A DNA stretch of 35,332 nt from the NCBI GenBank assembly GCA_030613575.1, contig JAUWLP010000006.1:1-35332 (forward strand), in the 5' to 3' direction. Positions 18,579 to 28,399 of the stretch are shown in pieces. Source of the DNA: Desulfobacteraceae bacterium (GTDB lineage Bacteria > Desulfobacterota > Desulfobacteria > Desulfobacterales > UBA11574). Within the stretch, counting starts at the first letter, position 1. The number at the start of each line of letters is the position of its first letter. The position numbers were made by a program, and so were the translations under genes. A model generated the notes under the pieces. It made no database searches. It worked only from the letters and a program-made list of their open reading frames with translations, and had not been told where the DNA came from.

Positions 18579-20856
18579 TGCGGTTGCCAAGGTAACCGGA
18601 CGTGCAGAATATACTGACGATTTTTACAGGCCAGATATGCTTGTTGCAAAGTATTTCAGGAGCAGTATTGCACATGGCCGTGTTAAGGAAATAAATGTTG
18701 AAAAAGCAAGAAAACTGCCTGGGGTTGAAGCAATTTTTACATATGAACAAGTTCCCCGGATAAAATTCGCCACAGCCGGGCACCCCTTTTCAATGGACCC
18801 TGATCACAAGGATGTTGCGGACAGGCTGCTTCTGACCAGGAATATAAGGTTCATGGGTGATGAGATTGCAATAGTTGTTGCAGAAGATGAAATTGTTGCC
18901 AATAAGGCGTTAAAGCTGATTGAAGTTTCATATGAAGAGTACAAACCTCTTATTCACCCTGATGATATCTTAAAACAAGGTGCAAGGGAAATCCACCAGG
19001 GTTCATCAAATATTGTTGGTGAACACAGGTATGAATGCGGTGGAAAAGTGGATGATGCCCTGAAAGGTGCGGATTATGTTATTAAAGGAGAATATGTTAC
19101 CCCAATGGTTCAGCACTGTCACATAGAAAACCACATCTCCTTTGCGTATATGGATGATCTTGACAGAATTGTTATTGTTTCATCCACACAGATTCCCCAT
19201 ATTGCAAGAAGAATTGTGGGCGAAGCTCTGGATATTCCTTTGAGCCGTGTGCGCGTTATCAAGCCGTTCATGGGCGGCGGATTTGGCAACAAGCAGGATG
19301 TTGTTCTTGAACCAATGGTTGCTTTTCTCACCTTGAAACTCGACGGCAGGGCTGTTCAGATAAATTTGTCCCGTGAAGAGTGCATGACAGGAACCAGGAC
19401 CCGTCACCCGTTTCATGTACAAGTTAAAACAGGTTTTTTGAAAGACGGAACCATGGTGGCAAGAAAAATGGATGTTCTTTCCGTAACAGGCGGGTATGCA
19501 TCCCACGGCCATTCAGTTGCCGCAGCAGGCGGCAGCAAAAGCAGTTTTCTTTATCCTAGAATGGCAATTGAGTATCATGCAAGAACCATATATGCCAATA
19601 TCCCTGTTGCAGGTGCAATGAGAGCTTACGGATCACCCCAGGTAATATATGCCCTTGAATGTGCAACTGAAGATGCAGCCCGTTTTATTGGAATGGACCC
19701 GATTGAATTCAGGCTGAAAAATATTGTAAGACAAGGAGATGTCGCCCAGGTTACAGGAAAGGAGATATTAAGCTGCGGACTCTCCCAATGCCTGCTCAAG
19801 GGAAAAGAACTGATCCATTGGGACAGAAAAAAGAAGGAGTATGAAAAATACAAAACAGGGCCAGTGAGGCGCGGTCTTGGGGTGGCATGTTTCAGTTACG
19901 CGTCAGGAACATATCCGGTCTGTGTTGAAGTTGCAGGAGTAAGACTCGTATTAAACCAGGACGGAACAGTTCATGTCCAGGTTGGTGCCACAGAGATAGG
20001 ACAGGGTTCTGATACTGTTGTAGCCCAGATGGTTGCTGAAACACTTGGATTTCCCTTTGAAAACGTACGGGTTGTCCAGGCTCAGGATACTGACGTATCC
20101 CCCTTTGATACCGGAGCTTACGCTTCAAGACAGGCTTATGTAGTAAGTAATGCCGTTTTCAGGGCAGCCACGTCACTAAGAGAAAAAATTCTTGATTATG
20201 CCTGTTTGATGACCGGAGAAAAGCATGGGAAATTCGATATTGTTGAAGAAAATATTGTTTCTGCGGATAGTGGAAAATTTGTGCTGACCATGAAAGAGCT
20301 TGCTGTTGACAGTTTTTACCATAAGGAGAGGGGCGGGCAGCTGACTTCGGAAGTTTCCCATAAAACAACAACAAATGCTCCTGTTTTTGGTTGCACATTT
20401 GTTGATGTTCTGGTTGATATTCCCCTGTGCAAAGTTAAGATCAACAAAATAGTCAATGTTCATGATTCCGGAGTGATTCTGAATCCTGTCCAGGCTGGGG
20501 GGCAGGTTCACGGAGGGGTCTCCATGGGAATCGGCGCGGCACTGTCTGAAGAGCTACTTATAGATCCTGAAACCGGTTATATTTTTAATAACAACCTTCT
20601 TGATTATAAAGTCCCGACATTTATTGATCTTCCTGAAATAAATCATGAATTTGTTGAAACTTTTGAGCCCACATCAGGTTACGGCAATAAATCCCTGGGA
20701 GAGCCGCCTGTTATCACGCCTCCACCTGCCATCAGGAATGCAGTACTCGATGCAACAGGGGTCAGTATAAACACCCTTCCAATGTCGCCGCACAAACTGT
20801 TTGCTCTATTTAAAAAAAACGGGCTCATGGATCCAAAAGGGAAAGCAGATGTTTGA
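18547..20856 (+). CDS. xdhA: Xanthine dehydrogenase-type molybdopterin-binding subunit
   Basis: 769 aa; KPFMGGGFGNKQDVVLEPM, AGAMRAYGSPQVIYALECA, GATEIGQGSDTV, NKSLGEPPVITPPPAIRNAV. Overlaps the upstream CDS by 32 nt. Confidence 0.92.
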   Translation: MAVGKLVNRVDAVAKVTGRAEYTDDFYRPDMLVAKYFRSSIAHGRVKEINVEKARKLPGVEAIFTYEQVPRIKFATAGHPFSMDPDHKDVADRLLLTRNIRFMGDEIAIVVAEDEIVANKALKLIEVSYEEYKPLIHPDDILKQGAREIHQGSSNIVGEHRYECGGKVDDALKGADYVIKGEYVTPMVQHCHIENHISFAYMDDLDRIVIVSSTQIPHIARRIVGEALDIPLSRVRVIKPFMGGGFGNKQDVVLEPMVAFLTLKLDGRAVQINLSREECMTGTRTRHPFHVQVKTGFLKDGTMVARKMDVLSVTGGYASHGHSVAAAGGSKSSFLYPRMAIEYHARTIYANIPVAGAMRAYGSPQVIYALECATEDAARFIGMDPIEFRLKNIVRQGDVAQVTGKEILSCGLSQCLLKGKELIHWDRKKKEYEKYKTGPVRRGLGVACFSYASGTYPVCVEVAGVRLVLNQDGTVHVQVGATEIGQGSDTVVAQMVAETLGFPFENVRVVQAQDTDVSPFDTGAYASRQAYVVSNAVFRAATSLREKILDYACLMTGEKHGKFDIVEENIVSADSGKFVLTMKELAVDSFYHKERGGQLTSEVSHKTTTNAPVFGCTFVDVLVDIPLCKVKINKIVNVHDSGVILNPVQAGGQVHGGVSMGIGAALSEELLIDPETGYIFNNNLLDYKVPTFIDLPEINHEFVETFEPTSGYGNKSLGEPPVITPPPAIRNAVLDATGVSINTLPMSPHKLFALFKKNGLMDPKGKADV

Positions 20857-21724
20857 TCTTAAAAAAAATATAAAAGCCGAAACTGTTGACAAAGCAATAA
20901 AACATCTTGCAGAAAACCCTGATGCCAAACTGATTGCCGGAGGTACGGATGTCCTGATCAAGCTCAGGCAGGGAAAAAGCGAATATTGTGAACTTGTGGA
21001 CATCCATGATATTGACGAACTGAAATTTATCAGAATTGATGATGACAAGAGCATTGTTATAGGATCGGGAATGGTTTTTTCAAAAATTATAGAATCCGAT
21101 ATAATAAAAAAACATATCCCCATGCTTTGTGAAGCTGCGGAAAGTCTGGGAGGTCCCCAGGTCAGAAACATGGCAACAATAGGGGGCAATATCTGTAATG
21201 GAGTGACAAGTGCGGACAGTGCTTCCAGCCTGTTTACCTTAAATGCTATTCTTATTCTTAAAGGAGAGGACGGAACAAGGGAAATTCCAATTTCCGATTT
21301 TTACCTTGGGCCCGGCAGGGTTGATCTGAAAAAATGTGAAGTTTTGACTGCATTTAAAATAACCCATGATAACTACCAGGGATATTTCGGGCATTACTAC
21401 AAATATGCCATGAGAGACGCAATGGATATTGCCACCATCGGATGTGCAGTTTGCCTGAAAACAAAAAACGGTATTCTCAAAGATTACAGGATAGCATATG
21501 GTGTGGCAGGGCCTGTCCCAATGCGCTGCAGAGAAACGGAAAAAACGGTTATTAACAAAAAAGTGTCAAAAGATCTTTTGGATGAAATAGCAAAGACGGT
21601 TGAAAAAGATGTGAACCCGAGAACATCTTGGCGGGCTTCACGGGAATTTAGGATAAACATCATAAAAGAGCTTTCAAAAAGAGCTACAAAAAAGGCTTTG
21701 AAAAGAGCCGGGGAGAAATTTTGA
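20849..21724 (+). CDS. xdhB: Xanthine dehydrogenase-type FAD-binding subunit
   Basis: [45 protein letters not shown] (FAD-binding). The ORF track starts at 20801, but ATG at 20849 (MFDLKKN) after GGGAAAGCAG gives the expected N-terminus. Confidence 0.9.
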   Translation: MFDLKKNIKAETVDKAIKHLAENPDAKLIAGGTDVLIKLRQGKSEYCELVDIHDIDELKFIRIDDDKSIVIGSGMVFSKIIESDIIKKHIPMLCEAAESLGGPQVRNMATIGGNICNGVTSADSASSLFTLNAILILKGEDGTREIPISDFYLGPGRVDLKKCEVLTAFKITHDNYQGYFGHYYKYAMRDAMDIATIGCAVCLKTKNGILKDYRIAYGVAGPVPMRCRETEKTVINKKVSKDLLDEIAKTVEKDVNPRTSWRASREFRINIIKELSKRATKKALKRAGEKF

Positions 21725-22215
21725 TGACAAGCCATGGGTTCAGGGAAATTACATTTTCAATAAACGGAAAAGAAAAAAAGCTTCATATTGATGTTAGAAA
21801 ATCATTGCTTGAGGTACTGCGTGAACAGCTAGGTCTTACCAGTGTAAAACAGGGATGCGCAGTTGGTGAATGCGGAGCGTGCTCTGTCCTGGTTGATGAC
21901 GTTCTGATTGATTCCTGTATTTTCCTTGCAGTGTGGGCACACGGGAAAAAGGTCCGTACTGTTGAGGGTGAGGCAAAAAACAGGAAGCTCTCAAAGGTAC
22001 AGCAGGCATACGTGGATGAAGGCGCTGTACAATGCGGATTCTGCACTCCAGGCTTTATAATGGCAACAACATCCTTTGTGGAAAAACATAAAGGGGAAAA
22101 AAAGACCCGGGAAGAGATCAGAAAGGACCATGCCGGCAATCTGTGCAGGTGCACAGGATACCAGAATATCCTGAAGGCTGTTGAAAAATGCATTAATTCA
22201 GACCTCGTTAAGTAG
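21724..22215 (+). CDS. xdhC: Xanthine dehydrogenase-type 2Fe-2S subunit
   Basis: [42 protein letters not shown] at 21724 (ORF track begins at TTG 21721). Confidence 0.92.
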   Translation: MTSHGFREITFSINGKEKKLHIDVRKSLLEVLREQLGLTSVKQGCAVGECGACSVLVDDVLIDSCIFLAVWAHGKKVRTVEGEAKNRKLSKVQQAYVDEGAVQCGFCTPGFIMATTSFVEKHKGEKKTREEIRKDHAGNLCRCTGYQNILKAVEKCINSDLVK

Positions 22216-22230
22216 TTGAGTAGTTAATAA
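22203..22230 (+). repeat. 8-bp-period GTTAAGTA/GTTGAGTA repeat tract (copy 1)
   Basis: CCTCGTTAAGTAGTTGAGTAGTTAATAA; shares CAGACCTCGTT(A/G)AGTAGTTGAGTRGTTAA with copies at ~34923 and 32592. Confidence 0.7.
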
Positions 22231-22256
22231 ACAACAATCATTTATGGAGACAGAAA

Positions 22257-22943
22257 ATGTTTGATAATATGAATGAAAAAGAGCAAATATTCACAATCCT
22301 GAAACAGTTGGCGAATCTGGTAACCACGATGTTTGGAGGCAACTGCGAGGTTGCGATTCACGATTTAACGACCGCAAATAGGGGGCTGATTCACATAACC
22401 GGCAACGTCACCAGGAGAAAACCGGGTGCTCCTGTTACAGATGCCGTTATTAAATCCCTTATCAGGGACGGCAATGATGTGCAGGACAGACATTGCTTCA
22501 TGACCATAACCGATGACGGCAGGGAACTTAAATCGTCCACAAGTTATATAAGAGACAGCAAGGGTGAAGTAATAGCTGCTTTTTGCATTAACTTTAATAC
22601 AACAGACTATCTCAATGCCATTCAGCTTTTAGAGTCTTTTGTAAACAGGGGGATAAGCAGCGCCCCTGCTGCAAATATGCCTGAAAAGATGTCTTTTTCC
22701 ATAGAGGGCACGGTGGATTCCCTTTTTGAACAGGCTGTTGCAGAAATAGGGAAAAGACCTGCCACCATGACAACTTATGAAAAAATAAGACTTGTCAGAA
22801 TCCTTGAGAGAAAAGGGACATTTCAGATCAGGGGTGTGGTAAGCCAGGTGGCATTAAGGCTCGGTGTATCTAATTTCACAATCTATAATTATCTGAAAAA
22901 GATCCGTGCTGCAAATGGAACAGCAATTAGAGATGTTATATGA
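22257..22943 (+). CDS. YheO/DauR-like PAS-HTH transcriptional regulator
   Basis: 228 aa; N-terminal LANLVTTMFGGNCEVAIHDL...GNVTRRKPGAPVTD (YheO PAS-like) and C-terminal YEKIRLVRILERKGTFQIRGVVSQVALRLGVSNFTIYNYLKKI (DauR-like HTH). Confidence 0.87.
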   Translation: MFDNMNEKEQIFTILKQLANLVTTMFGGNCEVAIHDLTTANRGLIHITGNVTRRKPGAPVTDAVIKSLIRDGNDVQDRHCFMTITDDGRELKSSTSYIRDSKGEVIAAFCINFNTTDYLNAIQLLESFVNRGISSAPAANMPEKMSFSIEGTVDSLFEQAVAEIGKRPATMTTYEKIRLVRILERKGTFQIRGVVSQVALRLGVSNFTIYNYLKKIRAANGTAIRDVI

Positions 22944-22996
22944 CTCAACTTTCCGGCTTGTTCAAATTTGCTTGTAAGCATTGCTAAAATATTTTA

Positions 22997-24661
22997 TTGA
23001 CACAGCAAGACATTTGTGCTTCATTAAAACATCGTAAAAAAATTACAGTAATACAATCCGGATGGTTCAGTTATATGGATATCATTGGTTTAAAGACAAA
23101 TGATGGGACCCGGAAAAGGAAAGATACCGAAACAGGAGCGGTTCCCCGCCTTGAACTCCGCGGTATGACGAAAATATATCCATCCGTAATTGCAAATGAT
23201 TCAATAGATATAAAAGTTGCTTCTGGTGAAATACATGCTGTGCTTGGTGAAAACGGCGCCGGTAAAAGCACGCTGATGAAGGCGATCTATGGAATTGTAA
23301 AACCTGACAGGGGAGAAATTCTCTGGGAGGGAGAGCACATTGATATTATTAACCCGGCCCATGCGCGAAAGCTTGGTATTGGTATGGTTTTTCAGCATTT
23401 TTCACTTTTTGAGACACTGACTGTTGTGGAAAACATTGCCCTTGGCATGGAAAACCAGAATGATATGGAAAAGCTTTCTAAAAGAATAACCCAGGTGTCG
23501 GAAAAATATGGACTTCCCCTTGATCCTGAAAGACTTGTCCATTCGTTGCCCGTGGGATTAAGGCAGAGGGTTGAGATCGTAAGGTGCCTGATCCAGAAGC
23601 CAAAACTTCTTATTATGGATGAGCCCACATCGGTTCTGACACCCCAGGCTGTGTGGAAAATGTTTGAGACATTAAGAAAACTGTCGGAGGAAGGGTGCAG
23701 TATTCTCTATATAAGCCATAAACTGTATGAGATTAAGGAGCTATGTCATAAGGCAACAATTATAAGGGACGGTAAAGTTACAGGATATGCAAACCCGGCA
23801 GATGAAACACCATCAAGCCTTGCAAGAATGATGATTGGAAAAGAACTTCCTGTCTGCTCCCAGGACAAGCCTGATATTAACGGGCAAAAATGTCTGGAAA
23901 TATCGCGTTTATCCAAAAAAAAGGCTGACCAGTTTGGAACTGATTTAAATAATATCAGTTTAACAATTAATTCAGGCGAAATTCTCGGAATTGCAGGAAT
24001 TTCCGGAAACGGACAGCGTGAACTCACCAACGCGGTTATTGGTGAGTGGTTATCTGAAAAACCCGAAGACATAATGATCTGTGGGAATCCTGCAGGTAAT
24101 CTTGATCCAGGTGAAAGGCGAAAGCTCGGTCTTGGTTTTGTTCCTGAAGAGAGGCTGGGAAGAGGGGTCGTACCAGGAATGAACCTCTTATACAACTACC
24201 TCTTGACTGCGCACAGACATAATTTGATAAACTGGGGACTGATTCTCTTTAAAAAAACATCTGATTTTGCAAAAAAATGTATCACCTCCTTTGATGTAAA
24301 ATGCGGAAGTATAGATGATCAAATCACAAGTCTTTCCGGTGGAAATATTCAAAAGTTCATCACAGGCAGGGAAATCCTGCAGGAGCCTAAACTTCTTTTT
24401 GTATCCCAGCCCACATGGGGTGTTGATGTGGGGGCTGCCAATGTAATTCGCCAGTCCATAATTGATCTGAGAAATCAGGGTACCGCGGTTATGGTTGTTT
24501 CAGAAGATTTGGATGAGCTTTTTGAAATCTGTGACCGTCTTGTTGTTATTGCCGGGGGGCATGTTTCTCCTTGCTTGAATGTTGAAGACACAACAAAAGA
24601 AGAGATTGGATTATGGATGAACGGCATGTTTCCAGGCGGACCTGCTGAATCTCTTAATTAG
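22997..24661 (+). CDS. Nucleoside/BMP-type ABC transporter, duplicated ATP-binding protein
   Basis: 554-aa ORF (TTG start uncertain; true start may be ATG 23074 or later). First NBD has GENGAGKSTLMKAIYG, VFQHFSLFETLTVVENIALG, LLIMDEPTSVLTP. Second NBD has GIAGISGNGQRELTNAV and LSGGNIQKFITGREI. Confidence 0.9.
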   Translation: MTQQDICASLKHRKKITVIQSGWFSYMDIIGLKTNDGTRKRKDTETGAVPRLELRGMTKIYPSVIANDSIDIKVASGEIHAVLGENGAGKSTLMKAIYGIVKPDRGEILWEGEHIDIINPAHARKLGIGMVFQHFSLFETLTVVENIALGMENQNDMEKLSKRITQVSEKYGLPLDPERLVHSLPVGLRQRVEIVRCLIQKPKLLIMDEPTSVLTPQAVWKMFETLRKLSEEGCSILYISHKLYEIKELCHKATIIRDGKVTGYANPADETPSSLARMMIGKELPVCSQDKPDINGQKCLEISRLSKKKADQFGTDLNNISLTINSGEILGIAGISGNGQRELTNAVIGEWLSEKPEDIMICGNPAGNLDPGERRKLGLGFVPEERLGRGVVPGMNLLYNYLLTAHRHNLINWGLILFKKTSDFAKKCITSFDVKCGSIDDQITSLSGGNIQKFITGREILQEPKLLFVSQPTWGVDVGAANVIRQSIIDLRNQGTAVMVVSEDLDELFEICDRLVVIAGGHVSPCLNVEDTTKEEIGLWMNGMFPGGPAESLN

Positions 24662-24664
24662 AAT

Positions 24665-25756
24665 ATGGGTGTAAAATTGCTATTTAAAGTAGAACCAAGA
24701 CCTGTACCATTAAAAAAAATGAGATATCTCTCCCCGCTGATTGCAGCAGTAATGATGCTTTTTAGCGGTTTGATTATTTTTTCTATGCTTGGTAAAAACC
24801 CTGCAATTGCTTTTCATGCATTTTTTATCGAACCTGTAAATGACTTCTATGGTTTAGGAGAGTTGATAATAAAAGCCTCTCCACTTATGCTCATCGGTGT
24901 CGGACTTGCCATCGGGTTCAGAGCAAATATTTGGAATATCGGTGCAGAGGGACAGCTTGCCATGGGAGCTGTTTTCGGTGGAGGAATTGCCCTATATTTT
25001 AATGAAAGCACCAGCGGCTTTGTTCTTCCTGCCATGTTTATTGCAGGTGCTGTTGGCGGAATGCTCTGGGCTTCCATTCCTGCATTTTTAAAAACCAGAT
25101 TCAATGCCAACGAGATCCTTGTCAGTCTGATGCTCAATTATGTGGCCATTCTATTTTTAAGCCTGCTGATTCACGGTCCCTGGAAAGATCCGCAAGGATA
25201 CGGCTTCCCCCAGTCAATACTTTTTTCCGATTCAGCTCTTCTTCCGGTTTTGATAGAAGGCACACGACTCCATGCAGGAGTTATTATCTCATTTGCTGCA
25301 ATAGGTGTTGGATGGATCTTTCTTTTAAGAAGTTTCCTTGGATACCAGTTGCAGGTTTCCGGGCTTGCAATCAATGCTGCTTCCTATGCAGGATTCAAAT
25401 ATAAGAAAATGATCTGGATCGGCCTTCTTGCTGGCGGTTTAGCAGCCGGACTTGCAGGCGTATCCGAGATAGCAGGACCCATAGGACAGCTTCTGCCTTC
25501 TGTATCGCCGGGTTACGGGTTTGCGGCCATTATTGTGGCATATGTGGGACGTCTTCACCCCGGCGGAATCTTTTTATCAAGTCTTTTAATGGCGCTTCTC
25601 TATCTTGGAGGAGAATCAGGACAGATGAATCTTGATCTTCCTTCTGCTGTTACAGGAATATTCCAGGGCATGCTTCTTTTTTATCTTCTTGCTGCTGATT
25701 TCTTAATCAATTTCCGTTTCAGGTGGAAATCAATTCCATTAAGGCAGGGAATATAA
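24665..25756 (+). CDS. ABC transporter permease (nucleoside/BMP type)
   Basis: 363 aa; NIWNIGAEGQLAMGAVFGG, RFNANEILVSLMLNYVA, GAGxAGLAGVSE-like segment and multiple hydrophobic helices. Confidence 0.9.
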   Translation: MGVKLLFKVEPRPVPLKKMRYLSPLIAAVMMLFSGLIIFSMLGKNPAIAFHAFFIEPVNDFYGLGELIIKASPLMLIGVGLAIGFRANIWNIGAEGQLAMGAVFGGGIALYFNESTSGFVLPAMFIAGAVGGMLWASIPAFLKTRFNANEILVSLMLNYVAILFLSLLIHGPWKDPQGYGFPQSILFSDSALLPVLIEGTRLHAGVIISFAAIGVGWIFLLRSFLGYQLQVSGLAINAASYAGFKYKKMIWIGLLAGGLAAGLAGVSEIAGPIGQLLPSVSPGYGFAAIIVAYVGRLHPGGIFLSSLLMALLYLGGESGQMNLDLPSAVTGIFQGMLLFYLLAADFLINFRFRWKSIPLRQGI

Positions 25757-25758
25757 CC

Positions 25759-26688
25759 ATGAGCGCCGATACTATATTAAATATTCTGGTTGCTACGATT
25801 GCTGCCGGAACTCCCCTTGTTTATGCTGCTTTGGGAGAGCTTGTAACTGAAAAGTCAGGAGTTCTTAATCTTGGCGTTGAGGGGATGATGCTTGTGGGCG
25901 CAATATCCGGCTTTATTACAATGGCAAAAACCGGCAGTCTCTTTCTTGCAGTAGTATGCGGAATGACGGCAGGGGCGCTTATGTCGCTTGTTTTTGCAAT
26001 TCTTACCCTTTACCTTATGGCAAATCAGGTGGCAAGCGGCCTTGCCCTTACAATTTTCGGAATAGGTTTAAGCGCTTTTATGGGTATAAAATATACAAGC
26101 GTTGCACTTAATGGTGTTCCTGAGCTCCATATTCCGATTTTAAGCGATATCCCAATACTTGGCCGCCTTGTTTTCTCCTATGATATTTTGATTTACTTAT
26201 CCTTACTTATATTGGCAGGAGTGGCATGGTTTCTTTACAAAACCCGGGCAGGGACTATTCTCCGGGCCATTGGCGAGAGTCCGAAATCCGGTCATGCCCT
26301 TGGATTTTCGGTAATCGGCATCCGTTATCTGGCAGTTCTTTTTGGGGGTGCCATGGCCGGAATCGGCGGAGTTTATGTTGCTGTTGCCTATACCCCCATG
26401 TGGGTTGAGGGGATGGTGGCAGGCCGCGGATGGGTGGCAATTGCACTTGTGGTATTTGCAACATGGAGACCCCTGCGTGTAATGGTCGGTGCTTATCTTT
26501 TCGGGGGTGTTACAATCGCCCAGTTTCATATTCAGGGTTTAGGTATTGAAATACCTTCCCAGTTTCTTTCCATGCTGCCGTATCTTGCAACAATTGCTGT
26601 TCTTGTCATAATATCACGGGATAAAAATACCATCAGGGTCAACTCCCCAGCTTCGCTGGGGATAACATACCATCCGGAAAACAATTAA
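25759..26688 (+). CDS. ABC transporter permease (nucleoside/BMP type, second)
   Basis: GTPLVYAALGELVTEKSGVLNLGVEGMMLVGAISGF is the signature of this permease family. ATG at 25759 preferred over the track start 25723. Confidence 0.9.
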   Translation: MSADTILNILVATIAAGTPLVYAALGELVTEKSGVLNLGVEGMMLVGAISGFITMAKTGSLFLAVVCGMTAGALMSLVFAILTLYLMANQVASGLALTIFGIGLSAFMGIKYTSVALNGVPELHIPILSDIPILGRLVFSYDILIYLSLLILAGVAWFLYKTRAGTILRAIGESPKSGHALGFSVIGIRYLAVLFGGAMAGIGGVYVAVAYTPMWVEGMVAGRGWVAIALVVFATWRPLRVMVGAYLFGGVTIAQFHIQGLGIEIPSQFLSMLPYLATIAVLVIISRDKNTIRVNSPASLGITYHPENN

Positions 26689-26706
26689 TAAAAGGAGGAG
26701 TTTGTT

Positions 26707-27798
26707 ATGAAAGAAAGTAGGCTGATCAAAACCGTATTATTTATTAGTGTCATGGCGTTTATCGTTGCAGGATTTGCGTTTCCTGTATCTGCCAAGGGAA
26801 AACTTAAAGTAGGGTTTGTCTATGTAAGTCCCATCGGGGATGCAGGATGGACATTCCAGCACGATCTTGGACGTATTGCACTTGAAAAGAACCTTGGTGA
26901 CAATGTTGCAACAAAATATATCGAAAATGTTCCTGAAGGTGCTGAAGCTGAACGTGTCATCCGCGATCTTGCAAAAAGCGGACATGATCTTATCTTTACA
27001 ACCTCATTCGGATATATGAATCCGACTTTAAAGGTTGCAAAACTTTTCCCTAAAAAAATGTTTGAGCATTCAACCGGTTATAAACGATCAAAAAATGTTG
27101 GAACCTATATGTGCCGTTTTTATGAAGGCCGCTATCTTACCGGAATAATAGCAGGTAAAATGACCAAATCAAATACTTTAGGCTATGTTGCGGCTTTTCC
27201 GATTCCTGAAGTTATCAGGGGTATCAATGCCTTTACCCTTGGTGCAAAAAGTGTGAATCCTGACATCAAGGTTAAAGTAATCTGGATTAATTCATGGTTT
27301 GATCCGGGAAAAGAACGTGAAGCATCAGAAGCACTGATTGATCAGGGCGTTGATATTGTAACCCACCATACAGATTCGACAGCACCTACAATGACAGCAG
27401 AGGAAAAAGGTGTTTTTGCCATTGCATATCACTCTGACATGTCAAAATACGGTGCAAATGCCCATCTCACAGCAACAACCCATGTCTGGGATAAATATTA
27501 TACAAAAGTTGCAAAAGATGTTTTAAGCGGGACCTGGAAATCGGAAGCTGTATGGGGTGGAATTAAGGAAGGGATGATCAAGCTTGCTCCAATCAGTAAA
27601 AAAGTCCCTGCTGATGTTGTGGCATTGGTGAAAAAAACTGAAAAAATGATCTCAGACGGTTCATTTCATCCTTTTCACGGACCTGTCAAAAGCCAAGACG
27701 GAAAAGTTGTTGTTGAACCTGGGAAAAGTTTGACAGACCAAGATCTTCTCAACATGAACTATTATGTTGAAGGAGTTCTGGGAAATATTCCACACTAA
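26707..27798 (+). CDS. BMP-family ABC transporter substrate-binding protein
   Basis: 363 aa; signal peptide MKESRLIKTVLFISVMAFIVAGFAFPVSA; VGFVYVSPIGDAGWTFQHDLGR, FTTSFGYMNPTLKVAK, FYEGRYLTGIIAGKMTKSNTLGYVAAFPIPEVIRGINAFTLGA. AGGAGG RBS. Confidence 0.93.
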   Translation: MKESRLIKTVLFISVMAFIVAGFAFPVSAKGKLKVGFVYVSPIGDAGWTFQHDLGRIALEKNLGDNVATKYIENVPEGAEAERVIRDLAKSGHDLIFTTSFGYMNPTLKVAKLFPKKMFEHSTGYKRSKNVGTYMCRFYEGRYLTGIIAGKMTKSNTLGYVAAFPIPEVIRGINAFTLGAKSVNPDIKVKVIWINSWFDPGKEREASEALIDQGVDIVTHHTDSTAPTMTAEEKGVFAIAYHSDMSKYGANAHLTATTHVWDKYYTKVAKDVLSGTWKSEAVWGGIKEGMIKLAPISKKVPADVVALVKKTEKMISDGSFHPFHGPVKSQDGKVVVEPGKSLTDQDLLNMNYYVEGVLGNIPH

Positions 27799-27808
27799 TA
27801 TCAACCAG

Positions 27809-27846
27809 GGTGGGACAGGTTAGTTTATCCTGTCTCACCTCAATTT
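27809..27846 (+). terminator. Probable rho-independent terminator after the BMP gene
   Basis: GGTGGGACAGG (27809-27819) / CCTGTCTCACC (27829-27839) pairs at 10 of 11 positions, 9-nt loop, followed by TCAATTTTC. Confidence 0.6.
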
Positions 27847-27889
27847 TCACAACGCCGCAGGTAATCATGATGACCTTTAGGCATTGCTA

Positions 27890-28139
27890 AGGCAGGACCG
27901 CGGGGGCTCTTTTTAAAGGCCGCAATCCCGCCACGGCGGGACTTCCACAGCTTGTGGAACGCCCCCGTGGCTTTGAATAATGGCTCCGAGCAGGTAGAGA
28001 AGGCGTCAGTTGCAACGGAGACCCTCCTTTGGGGCTGTCCTATAACGAATTTCAAGGCTACGCTGCCGTTCAATAGAATGAAGCAGTCCCGCCAAGGCGG
28101 GATTTGCGGCCTTTAAAAAGAGACCCCGCGGTCCTGCCA
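27890..28139. repeat. 250-bp element bounded by ~52-bp near-perfect terminal inverted repeats (MITE-like)
   Basis: Left AGGCAGGACCGCGGGGGCTCTTTTTAAAGGCCGCAATCCCGCCACGGCGGGA (27890-27941). Right arm 28087-28139 reverse complement is TGGCAGGACCGCGGGGTCTCTTTTTAAAGGCCGCAAATCCCGCCTTGGCGGGA. Confidence 0.8.
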
Positions 28140-28361
28140 GATGAAAGCCATAATTAGAATTGCTGAATCTCTCACTCTCACATTGACAAATAGATTAGTC
28201 AGTGTTAAATGGAATGACCTTTATCGAGATAGTATTGAATTATCTTCAGATAACAAGGGGAGCAGATTCGATTTTGTAATAATTCACTCATGCCTGTGAT
28301 ATAGCTTTTCAAACACCGAAGATCCAATTTTCAAGCAAATAATGGATATGATTATTATAAC

Positions 28362-28399
28362 AACAACTTAACAACTCAACTACTTAACCACTTAACGAT
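28362..28399 (-). repeat. 8-bp-period repeat tract (copy 2, inverted)
   Basis: AACAACTTAACAACTCAACTACTTAACCACTTAACGAT; reverse complement ATCGTTAAGTGGTTAAGTAGTTGAGTTGTTAAGTTGTT. Confidence 0.7.

Noticed and set aside
27840-28073. 77-aa minus ORF in the 250-bp inverted-repeat element
   Set aside because: Spans only part of the element and reads through the repeat arm; no start context or domain.
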